A DNA stretch of 64,000 nucleotides from Beverwykella pulmonaria (GCA_001599595.1 BCHH01000015.1:463431-527430); one strand, 5' to 3'. Counted from the first letter of the stretch, positions 31,737 through 43,477 are shown. Notes: generated by a model from the sequence alone, not told the origin. Made by a program: numbers and translations.

Positions 31737-33705
31737 ATGAACGGAGACAGCTACTCTAGAGGTGGGTAATGATCTCAGTACACGTGCTGACTATGTTGCA
31801 GCTTCAATTTCAGGACTAACATTAGTAGACGGAGGTCGGTCGAGTGGCTCGAGGAACTACGTGAGTTGCCCCCCTTGACCACAATGCTCTCTGCTAATGA
31901 ACCCGCCAGTCATCGAGAGACGAACATCGCTCGGATCGCGGCAGTGACAGGCGGCGTCGCCGCTCCAGGTCGCCCCGCCACAGCTCGCGCCGCGACTACG
32001 AGGTCGACACCTACTCCTCCAGCCGAGACTATCGCGAGCGCGAACGCGAAGACACCTACGCCCGACGCGAACGCCGCGATGACCGGGGATGGGGCGACTC
32101 GTACTCTCGGCGCGACAACCCTCGACGTGATGACGACCGCGGTGATCGAGGCGACCGTAGCGACCGTGGCGACCGTGGCGACCGTGGCGACCGTGGCGAC
32201 CGTGGCGACCGTGGCGACCGTGGACATGGTGGGCGACGTGGGGACCGTGGAGACCGCGGGGGTGCCGATCGGGATGGCTTCGACGACCGTGGTGGTAGAG
32301 GCAGGCGAGATGGTGGACAGGGCGGCGGACGCGACAGGCGGCAAAAGTCGGCCTCCCCACCGTTCCAGAAGAAGCGCGAACCTACCCCAGATCTCAAGGA
32401 CTTCGTGTCCATCCTCGTCAAGCCACGTCGCCTGAAGCAGTGGGACATCAAACCGGCGAATTACGAGATGATCACAGCGGAGCAGGCCAAGCTGTCCGGC
32501 ATGTTCCCTCTCCCGGGTGCTCCCCGCGCTGCACCCATGGACCCGGCGCGTCTTGCCTCCTTCATGAACCCGACGGCTGGATCGGCAACAGCATCGTCCC
32601 TGAAGCCTTCGAACGCGAAACAGGCGAAGCGTCTGTTCGTCTACAACATCTCAGAAAGCACCACCTCAGAGCTTCTCGTCGACTTCTTCAACCTGCAGCT
32701 GAATGGGCTCAATGTCGTGTCTGGCCCCGACCCTTGCGCCTCGGCTATGATCACCGCTACGAAAGAATATGCTCTGCTGGAGTTCAAGACCGCCGAGGAT
32801 GCGACCATGGCTCTCGCTCTGGACGGCATCTCATTGGACGATGAAGGTGCAGGAGGTCCCGATCGGCCAGGTCTCTCCATTCGCCGGCCGAACAATTACA
32901 TCACACCATCTCCCGATGAAAACGAGCCCATTGGAGACGAAGTCTTGTCCGAGGTGAAGGATGGCCCAAACAAGCTCAGCATTGTCAATATCCCACCCTA
33001 CGTTGAGGAGGGCCAGATTCGGGAGCTTGTGGAGACGTTTGGAGCTCTCAAAGCATTCGTCCTGGTCAAGGAGAACATGTCTGACACGCATCGCGTAAGT
33101 GCTTTTATCCTTTTGTAGAACCACCGCTAACTTAGATAACAGGGCATTGCTTTCTGTGAGTACCGCGATACGGACATCATCGATGCCGTTATCGAGGGCT
33201 TGAACACTATCCCTCTCGGAGATACAAATCTTAAAGTCACACGTGCCACCGTTGGTGTTAAACAGGCCGTAGGAGTGGATGGCGGTGTGGGCGCAATGAC
33301 ATTGCTCGCTGGCTCGACTGCCACTGAGTTGCAAGACAGGTCGCGAGTTGTTTGTCTTCTGAACATGGTTACACATGACGAACTCCTTGACAATGAGGAA
33401 TACGAAGGTATGTGCTTCCGCATCATTGACTGCAGTTTATTGCAATACTAACTTGCTGTTTCCAAATAGACATCAAAGAATCGGTCCTTGAGGAGTGCCG
33501 GAAATACGGCGCTATCCTCGAAGTCAAGATCCCTCGACCCGCCGGTGTCCGTACAAATGCTGGTGTTGGTAAGATTTATATCAAGTACAGCGAGAACGAA
33601 TCTGCGCAGAAGGCGATCAAGGCGCTAGCTGGTCGAAGGTTCGATGAGCGTACCGTCGTTGTTACCGAGTTCCCTGAGGAGGCGTTTGATGTTGATGCTT
33701 GGTGA
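31737..33705 (+). CDS. U2AF2: Splicing factor U2AF large subunit (U2AF65-like)
   Basis: Five exons, 31737-31761, 31829-31860, 31910-33094, 33143-33407 and 33470-33705, give 580 residues. The N-terminal third (about 10-165) is an RS/RD/RG-rich low-complexity region. The segment around 170-205 (PFQKKREPTPDLKDFV) is the usual linker. RRM1 starts near 258 (AKRLFVYNI), RRM2 near 374 (KLSIVNIPPYV .. GIAFCEYRD), and the C-terminal UHM-type RRM near 481 (RVVCLLNMV .. GKIYIKYS .. GRRFDERTV), including its R-x-F motif. The protein binds the polypyrimidine tract and bridges to SF1 and U2 snRNP during 3' splice-site selection in the nucleus. It is itself intron-rich, with CTAAT/CTAAC branch sites. The length is normal for fungi. 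Confidence 0.97.
32152..32223 (+). repeat. 9-bp coding minisatellite (CGACCGTGG) in U2AF2
   Basis: Eight tandem copies, seven perfect, encode a repeated Gly-Asp-Arg tripeptide in the disordered N-terminal region. Copy number is likely to vary between strains; reading frame is preserved by the 9-bp period. Confidence 0.9.
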
Positions 33706-34561
33706 TTGCACCACGGACGAACAAGAACCGACTAATTGCGATTGTCAACGGAAATCACTTTGCTCTTCGCGCGTCGAGTTTCTGTGGTGTACCCCACCTT
33801 GCCAGAGTGCTGTTTCTTGAAACCCTTCTGCGAAACGGCCTGGGACTTAGGATGGAATAGCGAGGAATCAGAAAATGGGACGCTTCCAAGCATCCGGATA
33901 TAAGAGCCCAAAGAAAAGACGATTGGGAATTTCTTGGTCTTGAGATTTTTACTGTACACTAATTTGACCTATTTGTGCAAGCATGGAGAGGACGGTGAAA
34001 GGGACAGGAAATCCGGATCTTGAATAGCCGGATGCCGACAGACCAATTTCTGCGATATCTTGATGCTCTTTGTCTCCCGTGTGCATCTTGAGCTGCAAAT
34101 GTTCATGGTAGTATTGTTGGAGTCAGCTCGAGGTTAATAGAAATGGTCGTCAACATTACCAATCAGTCCTCCGCCGACCTCCGACCCCCATAACACTCGC
34201 TCGCTTGTTCCCACCTGCCCAACTTCGTTTAGCCCTCCAACTCCAGCTACCGCTCTCTGATGCTGATCTCCGTTATCATCGCCATCATCCTCCAAGCCCC
34301 ATATTAGTCGTCCCAGTAACCGGGTCAATTGAGATGGTTCCCGAATCCTGCGCCTTACCGCTGATATGGAAGGAGGGCACGCGAGCAACCGCGTTGGGGT
34401 CCGATAGGACAACGAGACACAAGTGGGATTTAAGAAGATGGCATATTCTGGGGAACAGGTGAATTGAACTTCGACCCTCCGGTTGCTAAAATACAGCCTC
34501 TTCCTCCTGTCTCCAGTTTGAGGTCTTCCATTGATCTTCCAGCGTAAGGGATACACTCAAG
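33706..34561. other. Intergenic between U2AF2 and the SurE-like locus
   Basis: A 140-codon minus-strand frame at 34134-34556 lacks any recognised domain and is probably spurious. Nothing else was seen. Confidence 0.5.
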
Positions 34562-35674
34562 ATGAAGCTCTCAATCGCAACAGCGCTCACTTCAGCGCTC
34601 GGCCTTGCACAGGTCTCAAATGGTATCAAGATTCTCTTGGGCAACGATGATGGGTTCGGTGGCGGGAACATTTGGGAGCTGTACCGGTTGTTAAATAGCG
34701 CAGGCCACGAAGGTGTGAACCCACTCTACATCCTTCATGCCCTAAGTAAAAGAACCACTAACACACCACTCAGTCATCATCGTCGCGCCCGCTATCCAGC
34801 AATCCAGTCAAGGCAGCCGCACAGATTTTACAACGTATGTGAACTTGACCTCCCCCTCCCAGTACAACATCATTCCCGTCGGGGCACCCTCCCTGGGCAC
34901 AGACCCCAATGACCCCAATATCTGATACTATAATGGGACGCCTGCGGCGTGTACTTTCGCCGCGCTTGATTACGTCCTACCTAACTTCTACCCGGACTGG
35001 ACTGGCTCCCCCGATCTCTTCCTCGCGGGGCCGAATTATGGCGTTAACTTAAGAACGTTTGTGTACTCTTTGAGTGGCACGCTCGGAGCTACTTACTCGG
35101 TGATCGCGTGAAGTATCCCAGGCATTGCACTGAGTGCGAGTAATGCCACCATTGACTACGGGAATGTGACCAATAGCTCTAACCCAGCTACTTGGGCTGC
35201 AACAGTAGCATTCACCGTCGTGGAGACATTCATCAAGAATACCAGTCCCTCTCAATCCATCCTCCCCCTCGGCTACGGCGTCAACGTCAACATCCCGCCC
35301 CTCACGTCCTCTGAGCTACCCCCAATCGTGAAAACGAGACTCACAGGCAAAGCGGAGGTCGACTGTGCGGCGTACAATAAGACCTCCGGTCTTTTTACTT
35401 GGGAGAATGTGGGGCCGAAGGCTACAGGCGTGAACGCGTGCTATAATGGGGAGTGTAGTCTGCCTGGAAAGACTTATGTTGTGGGTGGGGGTGGGTCAGT
35501 GTTAGTGTTTTCACGTTCAATTACGATGCACCGAGTACTAAGCCGTATACTGAAATGGTGTTTGGAAAGGTGGAGAGTTTGTTTGCGGCTGGGGAGGGGA
35601 ATGCAACGTATAAGGCTAAAAGGGCGGCGCCGGTTAGGAGGGCATTGTTTGTGGGACGAGATTTGAAGCATTAG
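34562..35674 (+). pseudogene. SurE-like phosphatase/5'-nucleotidase, degraded
   Basis: The frame starts with a secretion-type leader (MKLSIATALTSALGLAQVSN), then ILLGNDDGFGGGNIWELY, the SurE metal-site Asp-Asp motif. A 61-bp intron (34713-34773) leads to VIIVAPAIQ. The sequence then runs YNGTPAACTFAALDYVLP, FLAGPNYGVN, SIPGIALSASNA and LPLGYGVNVNIP, all typical of the fungal SurE family. TGA stops interrupt it at 34934-34936 (after DPNI) and near 35109 (after SVIA). A frameshift in a G-rich tract near 35490 moves the C-terminus (YDAPSTKPYTEMVFGK .. stop at 35672) to another frame. The family dephosphorylates nucleotides. Three lesions make this a pseudogene unless the assembly is wrong. It would have been secreted. 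Confidence 0.85.
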
Positions 35675-35877
35675 ATAAGGATGAGTGGAGCAGAAGATGT
35701 TGATATAATTTCACGTTTTTGTTAGATGTCTAATGCTAAGGATCTTCGAGTGTCTTATTCTTGCCATATCGCTGATAAAAAATTATTACGAAAAAGTGTC
35801 AGCTGGAGCGTGGAGGAAAGAGTATCCAGATGTGTATTGTATGTGATGTATGTACAGCTGCTATATATATGACGGAC

Positions 35878-35927
35878 TGATTAGTCAGTGGCATATCCAC
35901 GTGACATTATGGTGTCCTCAGCTTACG
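35878..35927 (+). repeat. Module C copy
   Basis: The clearest copy: TGATTAGTCAGTGGCATATC, CACGTGACATTATGGTGTCC, then CAGCTTAC. A TATATATA tract lies immediately upstream. Confidence 0.7.
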
Positions 35928-36080
35928 AAAAGAAAAGTCAGATGCCTCTCCAATGGGATGACTAGTACGGATGAAAGACTTCTAAGTGCAGTGTCAACCC
36001 CGATTTCAGGTATGGACCGGTGACTCTCGCTTCGGGTCCCTCAGCGCCTTAATTTGATCATGTAAGGACTGTCGGCTTAT

Positions 36081-36252
36081 GGGTCACATGATGAGTCACC
36101 TCTATGTTTACTTTTGTGACTCACTTCTATGTTTGCGTTCACCATCTTGGCAGGCTCCTAGCATGTTTCGTAAAACTATAGATATTTCTTCGGTAGCTCC
36201 TCTATAGAATCAAAACAACGATCATCACTCTATCAATCTACTTCGTCACATC
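36081..36252 (+). repeat. Dispersed repeat module A, copy 3
   Basis: Same orientation as 6428-6593. It has internal duplication of CTCTATGTTTAC/CTTCTATGTTTGC. Modules B and C follow within about 220 bp, so A-B-C may be parts of one roughly 440-bp element. Confidence 0.7.
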
Positions 36253-36339
36253 ATAACAAGGACGATTGTGGTGAATAGGTATAATGATTTGTGTGTTCTT
36301 GTGCATGATGTATGTTGTAACGGTTTAGGCTTGCCCTTA

Positions 36340-36449
36340 TGTAGTTAACTGATCCAAGGTCAAATGGCTTATGAGTTGCTCTAACCTGATCTCTCCTAGG
36401 ATAACGCAGTCGCCAAATGATCATTGTCCCCTATCAGAAAATCCTTACA
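36340..36449 (+). repeat. Dispersed repeat module B, direct copy
   Basis: Matches the reverse complement of 9603-9716 over its whole length with mostly transition differences. It lies between modules A and C. Confidence 0.7.
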
Positions 36450-36470
36450 TGTGTAATTCTTGCACTATAT

Positions 36471-36519
36471 TGTTAGTGGCATATTCACTTAAATGATAGT
36501 AATGTCCTAGATTTACAGG
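36471..36519 (+). repeat. Module C, diverged copy
   Basis: TGTTAGTGGCATATTCACTT is followed by ATGATAGTAATGTCCTAG and TTTACAGG. It is more diverged than the others and directly follows module B. Confidence 0.55.
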
Positions 36520-37872
36520 CTGAGGTTGAGATGCATTGGATGAGGTCTAGGGTGTAGCAAACGAGTGTAATTTGTCGGGTTGAGAGAGGCCGTCTGGTAG
36601 AGGTGGAATTGAATTTCGTCATTATGTTATAGTTCTTGACACTGTTGCTCTTGTGATAGTAAAGTTGTTTGGTGGTGCTGAGGAACCTGCGGGACGGAAG
36701 GGTCTGTCGACGGATTGAATCTTCCGATCAAGCCACTGAGGATTAATGAACTCAAGAGGTCTCTGGTTATCGTAATATTGTTCCTGGTCTACCATTTCCG
36801 GTGAAGAGTGCTATGAGATTGGGTTTTACCCAAACGGGGTAATGGTTAAGGTAGTTATGTCCCGCAAGTGGAGCACTAGGCTCAAGGACGATAAGACAAG
36901 AGAACACCTGTAAGCCGATGACGCCACAAGACATGCGGATATACTACTGGCTGATCAGTCCGCTGCATTATATACATCATACACACCAGACAGCACAATA
37001 TACACCAAATTCACAATTCTGTACTCCTCACAATCCTGCTACAGCACCAAAGATTTAAGAGATGGAAGACAAAAGCAAGGAGCGGGCGTCAGGATGGTAC
37101 CAGACCCGAAAACAAGGAGAAAGAAAAAGTAATTAGTGAGTGATGAGAGTGGCTTCTATGTGTCAGTGGATTGTGATCTGCTACGATTGGCTATTGCAAA
37201 TTCCATTGTAGGACTTAAATTCAGCGTTCTCAGTTCTATATAGTTATGGAGCCTGCACGCACTCTTGAAGGTCTTTACTTTAGTGTTAGAATTATGTACA
37301 TGAGACTGGTTCGACCTTCCTTACGTGGTAAGCTCTCATCGTGATTGTAGAAAAATCACGGGACTTTGATGAAATCTCCCGATGTCGCCACCGGCCCTAT
37401 TAGGGTCATAATTAGTGGATTGTGTTTCGAATAATATATTCGCCTATCGCGCGCCATGAAAGCCGAGATATGCACGCACTTATAGTTGTGCGGATATGAA
37501 TTTCCGAAGTTACCCCAACATTCCGAAATCCCCTCCTACACACTTCCTCACGTCACATGCTTCACAAATCAACATATATATATATTCACGCAAAAATATT
37601 TCACTTCAAGGCCTTCAGAGCTCGCTATCTCGAAAACGTGGCTAGCAGTGGCTATTCATTTACCACTGTCTGTATGACAACCCCGTCACATGACGTCGCT
37701 TATTCCATGTATATAACCACGCCGCCGAGTTACCTTGTAATACAACCCGCTTTCAGCTCTCCGCTCAAATAGCTGCCCGTCACAGTCTGATACGTGCAAA
37801 TTCAATGATAATAGCCCTTAAACGGCTTATTTGATATTTATTAAATCAGAGAAACAACAAAAATTAACCAAA
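36520..37872. other. AT-rich intergenic DNA
   Basis: No gene is supported. It is probably decayed repeat DNA plus the promoter of the flavoprotein gene, whose ATG sits in a good context (ACCAAAATGG). Confidence 0.5.
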
Positions 37873-39675
37873 ATGGCAGCGCGAAGTCTACTTATCTATT
37901 ACGCCCGGAGGAACATACAGGGACGGTTGCTCCCTCATGACCATTTATCGACATTCCTCAAGGCTTCTGCATTACACCGACAGCTCCGACGAAGCCTCGC
38001 TACACATGTAAACTCACCGCATGAACTCCCAACAACAGACGTCCTGATCGTTGGAAGCGGAGCCGCAGCACTCACCGCAGCCCTGCGAGCAAAGACACTC
38101 AACCTCAATCCCCTCATCATCGAAAAAACATCTCATATTGGAGGTACGACTTCGTACTCTGGAGGTGCTCTCTGGATTCCGAACTCCAGAATCCATCCTC
38201 AAAGCGTGCCAGATAGCTTCGCTGAAGCTTTGAAATACATGCAAGCTACTATAGATGTCAACCCTACCAAATCCTCATCTCTCGCCCGGAAGACTGCTTT
38301 CCTGGAAAATGGACCAAAGATGGTGAAATTTCTAGCTGATGAGGGCTTCAAGTGGCAGCCAAGCTTAGGATATCCCGACTACTATCCGTTAGTGGAAGGC
38401 GGGAGGGTCACCGGGCGCAGTATTGAGGGAAAGGTCTTTGACTTGAAGAAGCTAGGAATTTGGCAGGACAAAATACGTATGACGACACGGAAACCGGTAG
38501 TGCCACTATATACATTTGAGGCTGGAGAAGTATACCGTTTGAGAAGCGGTGCCTGGAAGCCGTTATTGACAGCCGCAAGGGTCATTGGACTGAGGATGGG
38601 CATAAAAAAGCTCTTGGGACAGTTCCCGGTCACTTTGGGCATGAGCTTGGTAGGCCAGCTGTTGCATCTATGCTTAGAAAAGGAAATACCGATTTGGTTG
38701 GACTCCGGTCTGAAAGAGTTGATTGTGAAGAATGGGGTGATTACTGGGGCAACTATAATCAGGAATGGGAGAGAAGCAGACATTGAAGTTTCAAAAGGAG
38801 TCATACTCGCAGCGGGTGGATTTTCTCGAAATATTGCGATGCGGCAAGAATATCAGCAGGCGGAGGGCGCAAACTCTAAAACATTGGCTGGTCCCGAAGA
38901 CAAAGGAGATGCCATCTCAGCAGCGATGAAAGTTGGCGCAACAACTGAACTCATGGACGAAGCGTGGTGGGGTCCAACACTTATCGACAACACAGAGAAA
39001 CCGGTCTGGGTTCAATTCGAGAGGGCACTTCCACATTCCATTGTGGTGGACCAAAAGGGAAATAGGTTCCTAAACGAAGCGGAGTCATACACACGCTTCA
39101 TTCACAACCTCTTTGCACATCAAAAGAAGACGGGCATAGCCATTCCATCTTTCCTCATCCTTGATTCAAATCATAGAGAGAAGTACCTACTTGCGGGGAT
39201 GATTCCAGGAAAAATATCACAGGTTGCCGAAGACTCCGGACTGATTGTGAAAGCGGATACCTTGGAGGAGCTAGCAGGAAAGCTGGGCATCGACTCAAAA
39301 GGACTAAAACTCACCACTAATCACTTCAACACCATGGCCAAATCTGGTGCCGATAGGGACTACCAACGTGGTCTGAGTCCGTACGACCATTTCTTTGGCG
39401 ATCCTAACTGCAAGCCCAACCCCAACATGGGCACAATCTCAAAGCCTCCTTTCTACGGAGCAAAGCTTATGCCAGGGGATCTAGGAACTAAGGGAGGAGT
39501 TCTTACTGATGAGCATGCGAGAGCCTTAACAGAGGAGGGTACTGTTGTGAAGGGTCTGTATGCGGTAGGAAATAGCTCCGCTGCAGTTATGGGAAAAGAG
39601 TACATTGGGGCGGGGAGTACACTAGGCCCAGGACTAACATTTGCATATATAGCTGTAAACCATATTGCAAAGTAA
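37873..39675 (+). CDS. FAD-binding oxidoreductase, 3-ketosteroid dehydrogenase (KstD)/fumarate-reductase-like
   Basis: An intronless 600-residue protein. After an arginine-rich N-terminus (MAARSLLIYYARRNIQGR .. RQLRRSLATH) that could act as a mitochondrial targeting peptide comes the Rossmann motif VLIVGSGAAALTAALRA (about 58-74). ILAAGGFSRN is the second FAD contact block. The C-terminus has GLYAVGNSSAAVMGKEYIGA and GSTLGPGLTFAYIA, strongly typical of the FAD_binding_2 family of steroid delta-1-dehydrogenases and flavocytochrome reductases. Such enzymes introduce or reduce C=C bonds next to a keto group. The substrate is unknown; relatives occur in steroid or terpenoid catabolism. The start at 37873 is the first ATG of the frame. 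Confidence 0.9.
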   Translation: MAARSLLIYYARRNIQGRLLPHDHLSTFLKASALHRQLRRSLATHVNSPHELPTTDVLIVGSGAAALTAALRAKTLNLNPLIIEKTSHIGGTTSYSGGALWIPNSRIHPQSVPDSFAEALKYMQATIDVNPTKSSSLARKTAFLENGPKMVKFLADEGFKWQPSLGYPDYYPLVEGGRVTGRSIEGKVFDLKKLGIWQDKIRMTTRKPVVPLYTFEAGEVYRLRSGAWKPLLTAARVIGLRMGIKKLLGQFPVTLGMSLVGQLLHLCLEKEIPIWLDSGLKELIVKNGVITGATIIRNGREADIEVSKGVILAAGGFSRNIAMRQEYQQAEGANSKTLAGPEDKGDAISAAMKVGATTELMDEAWWGPTLIDNTEKPVWVQFERALPHSIVVDQKGNRFLNEAESYTRFIHNLFAHQKKTGIAIPSFLILDSNHREKYLLAGMIPGKISQVAEDSGLIVKADTLEELAGKLGIDSKGLKLTTNHFNTMAKSGADRDYQRGLSPYDHFFGDPNCKPNPNMGTISKPPFYGAKLMPGDLGTKGGVLTDEHARALTEEGTVVKGLYAVGNSSAAVMGKEYIGAGSTLGPGLTFAYIAVNHIAK

Positions 39676-41070
39676 TGCATGAGCCATTTTTATTGTAGCA
39701 ATGGATGTAGTTATGCTATAATTTGAACGAATTGCACAAAATTACGATACAATTTTGGCTGTTTTGATCACAAACACTATGGGCTACATGAAATGCTATC
39801 TTCATATCCCTCATGATTCGCCTTCTAGAATAATTTGATCTTATATGCCGCTTTATACCGACCTTCCGCGATGTTCGCTTCTGCAGGTCTCTATGGGACA
39901 ACAGAACTCAAGGTGTGCAGACAAAACTCTTGATGATTGTATTTATATGTCTTCCAAAGTGCAGAGACAGAATGAATGGCATCAGAAAACTATCGCACAA
40001 GAATCTCTATGGGGATCGTGCAACTGCATATGCATGCTAATAGTGCGCCAGAGTGGCGCTGCTTAAAGACCGAGCAGTAGCTATTAACTCACTTCATGTC
40101 GCATTGTCTCCGAACTTCCTTTCCCCAGACTATACTTGCGTAAAGCACTGCATTTTAAACGAATCATATTGATTCGAAATTACGTTGTGGATTATCGAAT
40201 GGCTGATCAGCATTTTCGGATACTATCAGAGGATTTCAAGGGCCCCAGAGGTATTGTGTCGGTTCGTTGCCTATTTCATTTGGAAATTCTTGTAGCATGA
40301 GTCTTCCAAGGGCAGATATTATTCGTAATCAAGGTTGGCAAGATATCGGAAAACTTCATCGTTAGAAGTTGTGCAAAGATGAAGGAAACGATCCGGTTCT
40401 CTCCTCTCACAATCAGCCATCGGATTAAGACAAGTTATTTTACAAGTCAAAAAAAAGGATAAAATGCTATATTGTAGGTCAACATGTAAGTAAACGTGGA
40501 AGTGTGTACGCTTCAGGGTTGTTTCGATCTCAGAAAGTGGGGGTTTTCAATCAAATATTAGTCTCAGACTGTCCGATTTGTCATATGAGCAATGGTAACC
40601 TTCAAAATCAGGCATATTGATTCGCTCCTAGATTATATGGTAAGCCATTCGCTACTTCGCATGCAAAATAGGCATCCCAAATTTTCTAAATATATGAATA
40701 ACGCCATGGCAAGCCTCGGTAGGCCGGAAAAATAACTCTAAATCCATAATATTGATGCTAATCCTATGCAATCATACCCGTATGCTAACAGCAGAGCCCT
40801 TTATTGTAGCAATTATAGATATGATAGTCCTTAACTTTAGTTATCTTGTCATTCTGTATACATGTAGAAGGAGTATACAAGCCATACTTCCGTAATGGAA
40901 GTAGACCTCACCTCTATTTGAATTTGAATCGTCTCTGTTCGTCAAGCTTTCTAGCCTCGAAATACCTTCTATCTTCTGCCACTCCAACACGTGCCTAGAC
41001 GGTGATAAAATTCTCTCACATAAATCGAAGTTCCCGACATTCATAGTATGGGCAGTATATCCGAAAAAGA
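39676..41070. other. AT-rich intergenic DNA
   Basis: No gene, RNA or repeat family of this window was recognised. The region is uniformly AT-rich, compatible with old decayed repeats. Confidence 0.5.
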
Positions 41071-41073
41071 GTA

Positions 41074-41537
41074 ACATGAAGGCCGCAATCGTCACTACAG
41101 CCTCCTTCGTTGTGCAGATTGTCAAACAAGTCAGCCTCGGCCCACTAGATAGTAAGTAATATTTCACATCAATGAGAGTGCTAGCGGATACGATGTCTTC
41201 GTTGGGATTCCGGGAAAGTGGTTGATAGACGCCAAGTTTCAGAAGTTAAAAAGGTGAGTTCATAACGTATCTGCGGTATCTTTGAGGAATTTAGCGACAT
41301 TCCTAGAGCCGGATATCGGTTCTCAGACGACAGAATCAACCCAAAATTCTCCCAGGCCAAAATAATCAACCGCCACTACTTCGGAATCAATAGACACCAA
41401 AGATCCAACGGACAATTCTTCGACCCGCAATATCGGGTTACAAGAGATTTGAGGCATTCTCACGAGATCAACCACAACGTACTCCTGGAACGGCCGATGG
41501 TGAAGTCGCTCGACATACTATCACATGAGCAGTGATG
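41074..41537 (+). CDS. Probable small spliced gene, unknown function
   Basis: Not visible as one frame. A hydrophobic start (MKAAIVTTASFVVQIVKQVS) at 41081 is followed by a GTAAGT donor. A middle exon reads GYDVFVGIPGKWLIDAKFQK and ends AAAAG|GTGAGT. A TTTAG acceptor restores frame as SDIPRAGYRFSDDRINPKFS and the frame stays open to TGA at 41535-41537 (..MVKSLDILSHEQ). The second junction is phase-consistent; the first I could not make fit, so exon 1 is tentative. The peptide might be the N-terminal membrane anchor part of an oxidoreductase such as a truncated cytochrome P450, but this is a guess. Confidence 0.4.
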
Positions 41538-41773
41538 GGCATATGACTAGACAGCCAAAAAAGAATGTATAAAATTTGGCTGCGGGGCTCAAAAAAATCC
41601 TCTACGGCCTGATTGTCTATTTTAACCCTCGCAAAATCTTGACGCTTTTAATTTTGAGAAGGTTATAGACCGCTTCATGAGTTTTAGCGGAAATCCGACT
41701 ATGTCTCTCAAATGGAAAATTTCACTTCAATCACGGCGAAGCTCTCGGCGTCGCTGGTTCATTGAAAAGCCTC

Positions 41774-43477
41774 TCATTTTCCTATCTTCTCTTTGCCTGG
41801 AATTTCTTGCTTATGCGCCACCTCTGCGCTCAACCCAGCGTTCCCTTCCACATCAACTCTAACCTGCTTTTCCCTCTTCTTGGTCTCCTTTTCGGTCTTC
41901 TTCCACTCCACCTCTTTCCTCCAATTCATCCCATCCTTCATGATCCAAAATACCACTCCAATCAACAGCGCATAGATCAGCGCAATAAGCGTAAATGCCC
42001 AACCGGGATTCATAGCCCGACACATGGGGATGATAGCTGCCGATCCACCTGCCGACATCAAGCACCGAACGAGATTGACAGCAGCAGTTGCCGTCGCCGG
42101 TTGGTCGCGATGTAGATCGATAAGCAACGTATTCGAGATGTTAAAAGCGGTAGATATCCCGAATCCAATAAGAAAAAGCGCAGCCTCCGGACCTGCGATG
42201 TGGGTTTCAAACTTTATAGTCCAGCCGAATGCTATCAGACCTATGGTGCCGATTACATGGCCCGGCATAACGACCTGGAGACGTATCTTCTCTATTGGAA
42301 TCGTTTGTAGGTCTTGTTGCTTGCTTTTGTTTATTGTAATGTTGAGGCGCGCCGCGTGTCGTCGAAAGTTCCAGTCAACTATGTGACCCATCGTGAGTGC
42401 GGAGATAAGTGAGCCTGTGCCCATGGAAATATAGCAAAGGCCAATTTTCAGTTCGTCGATTCCGTAAACAGTCTTAAATAGATCTGGGACGGAAGCAGTG
42501 GTAACCATCATACCGGTGAAGAAGAGCCCGCTGTACAATAGGACAATGCAGGATTCTTTTTCGCTCAGAATTCGTAGTGTGGTCAGCGGATTTGGGAAGG
42601 TAAATTTGCGCTTCCTTGCCGTGAGCATCGTATCATCGTGTTCGAGATTTGGAGAATTGCGAGCCAAGCTTCGGTGTTGCAAGTAACTTAGGACAGACTG
42701 ATTGATCCCTTTTGCGGGTATAGACCCATTACCAACAACGTTACGACACGTTTCTGGAAAGAAAAAGACGAATATCATGAGCAGAATGCCGCCATATATG
42801 GCCAAAAACCAAAATATAGATCTCCAACCTAGGTACTGCGCGAGAATTCCGCCAATGGTTGGACCAAATGCAGGACCGAAGAGGATACCAGCAGTGGCAT
42901 ATCCCATGTATTTTCCTCGTTCAGCCGAAGTGGCAATATCCGCGACAACTGCGACAGACAAGGCGATAGAGGCACTGCATCCAACAGCCTGCACCATTCG
43001 GAGGATTAATAGTGCAGCATAGTTGGTTTGTAGCGCAAGTCCGATGTTTGCAGCAATGAATATAACGTAAGATACAATAAACGAGAAGCGGCGACCTCCA
43101 TTGTCGGACATACCGCCTATTACCGAAGGAGCGATGGCTTGGGCAACCTGTTGATGTTAATGTGAGGTAGCCAGTATGCTAAGGTGAGATCGCACCATGT
43201 AAGTCGTAATAGAAATGTTGACCATTGTTGGAGAAACGTGGAGAATGTCCGATAGTACGTTCAATGCTGGATAGTAGGTAGTTGCCGCGAAAGGAGATAT
43301 AAGAGCTGAAATAGAAACGAGGAAGATGATCCACATCCTCGTTCCAGGGCCAAAGATGGAATAAGGTGGTCCGGAAAGCTCCCGAACCAGAGAATGTCTG
43401 GTTTCATTTCTTTCCAGTGCAGGGGCCTCTAGGAACATGTCTCCTCTGGTGTTGGGAATTTCTGTAGAATTGTTCAT
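41774..43477 (-). CDS. MFS transporter, DHA1 (multidrug:H+ antiporter) type
   Basis: Two exons, 43477-43196 and 43147-41774, with a 48-bp phase-0 intron (GTGCGA..CAACAG), give 551 residues. TM1 begins near 50 (MWIIFLVSISALISPFAATT). The loop-2/3 motif GGMSDNGGRRF right after the splice is MFS motif A. GILFGPAFGPTIGGILAQYLGWRSIFWFLAIYG corresponds to the TM5 antiporter motif C region of 12-TM DHA1 drug exporters, and a charged cytoplasmic loop (about 255-300) separates the halves. The C-terminus is lysine/glutamate-rich (WRKEVEWKKTEKETKKREK). It likely exports drugs, acids or metabolites by proton antiport at the plasma membrane. The adjacent flavoprotein may be a functional neighbour, but no cluster is evident. 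Confidence 0.93.

Noticed and set aside
31857..32451. Several long frames of His/Gly/Arg- or Ser/Pro/Arg-rich composition on both strands
   Set aside because: All arise from the 9-bp repeat and RD-rich part of U2AF2 read in wrong frames.
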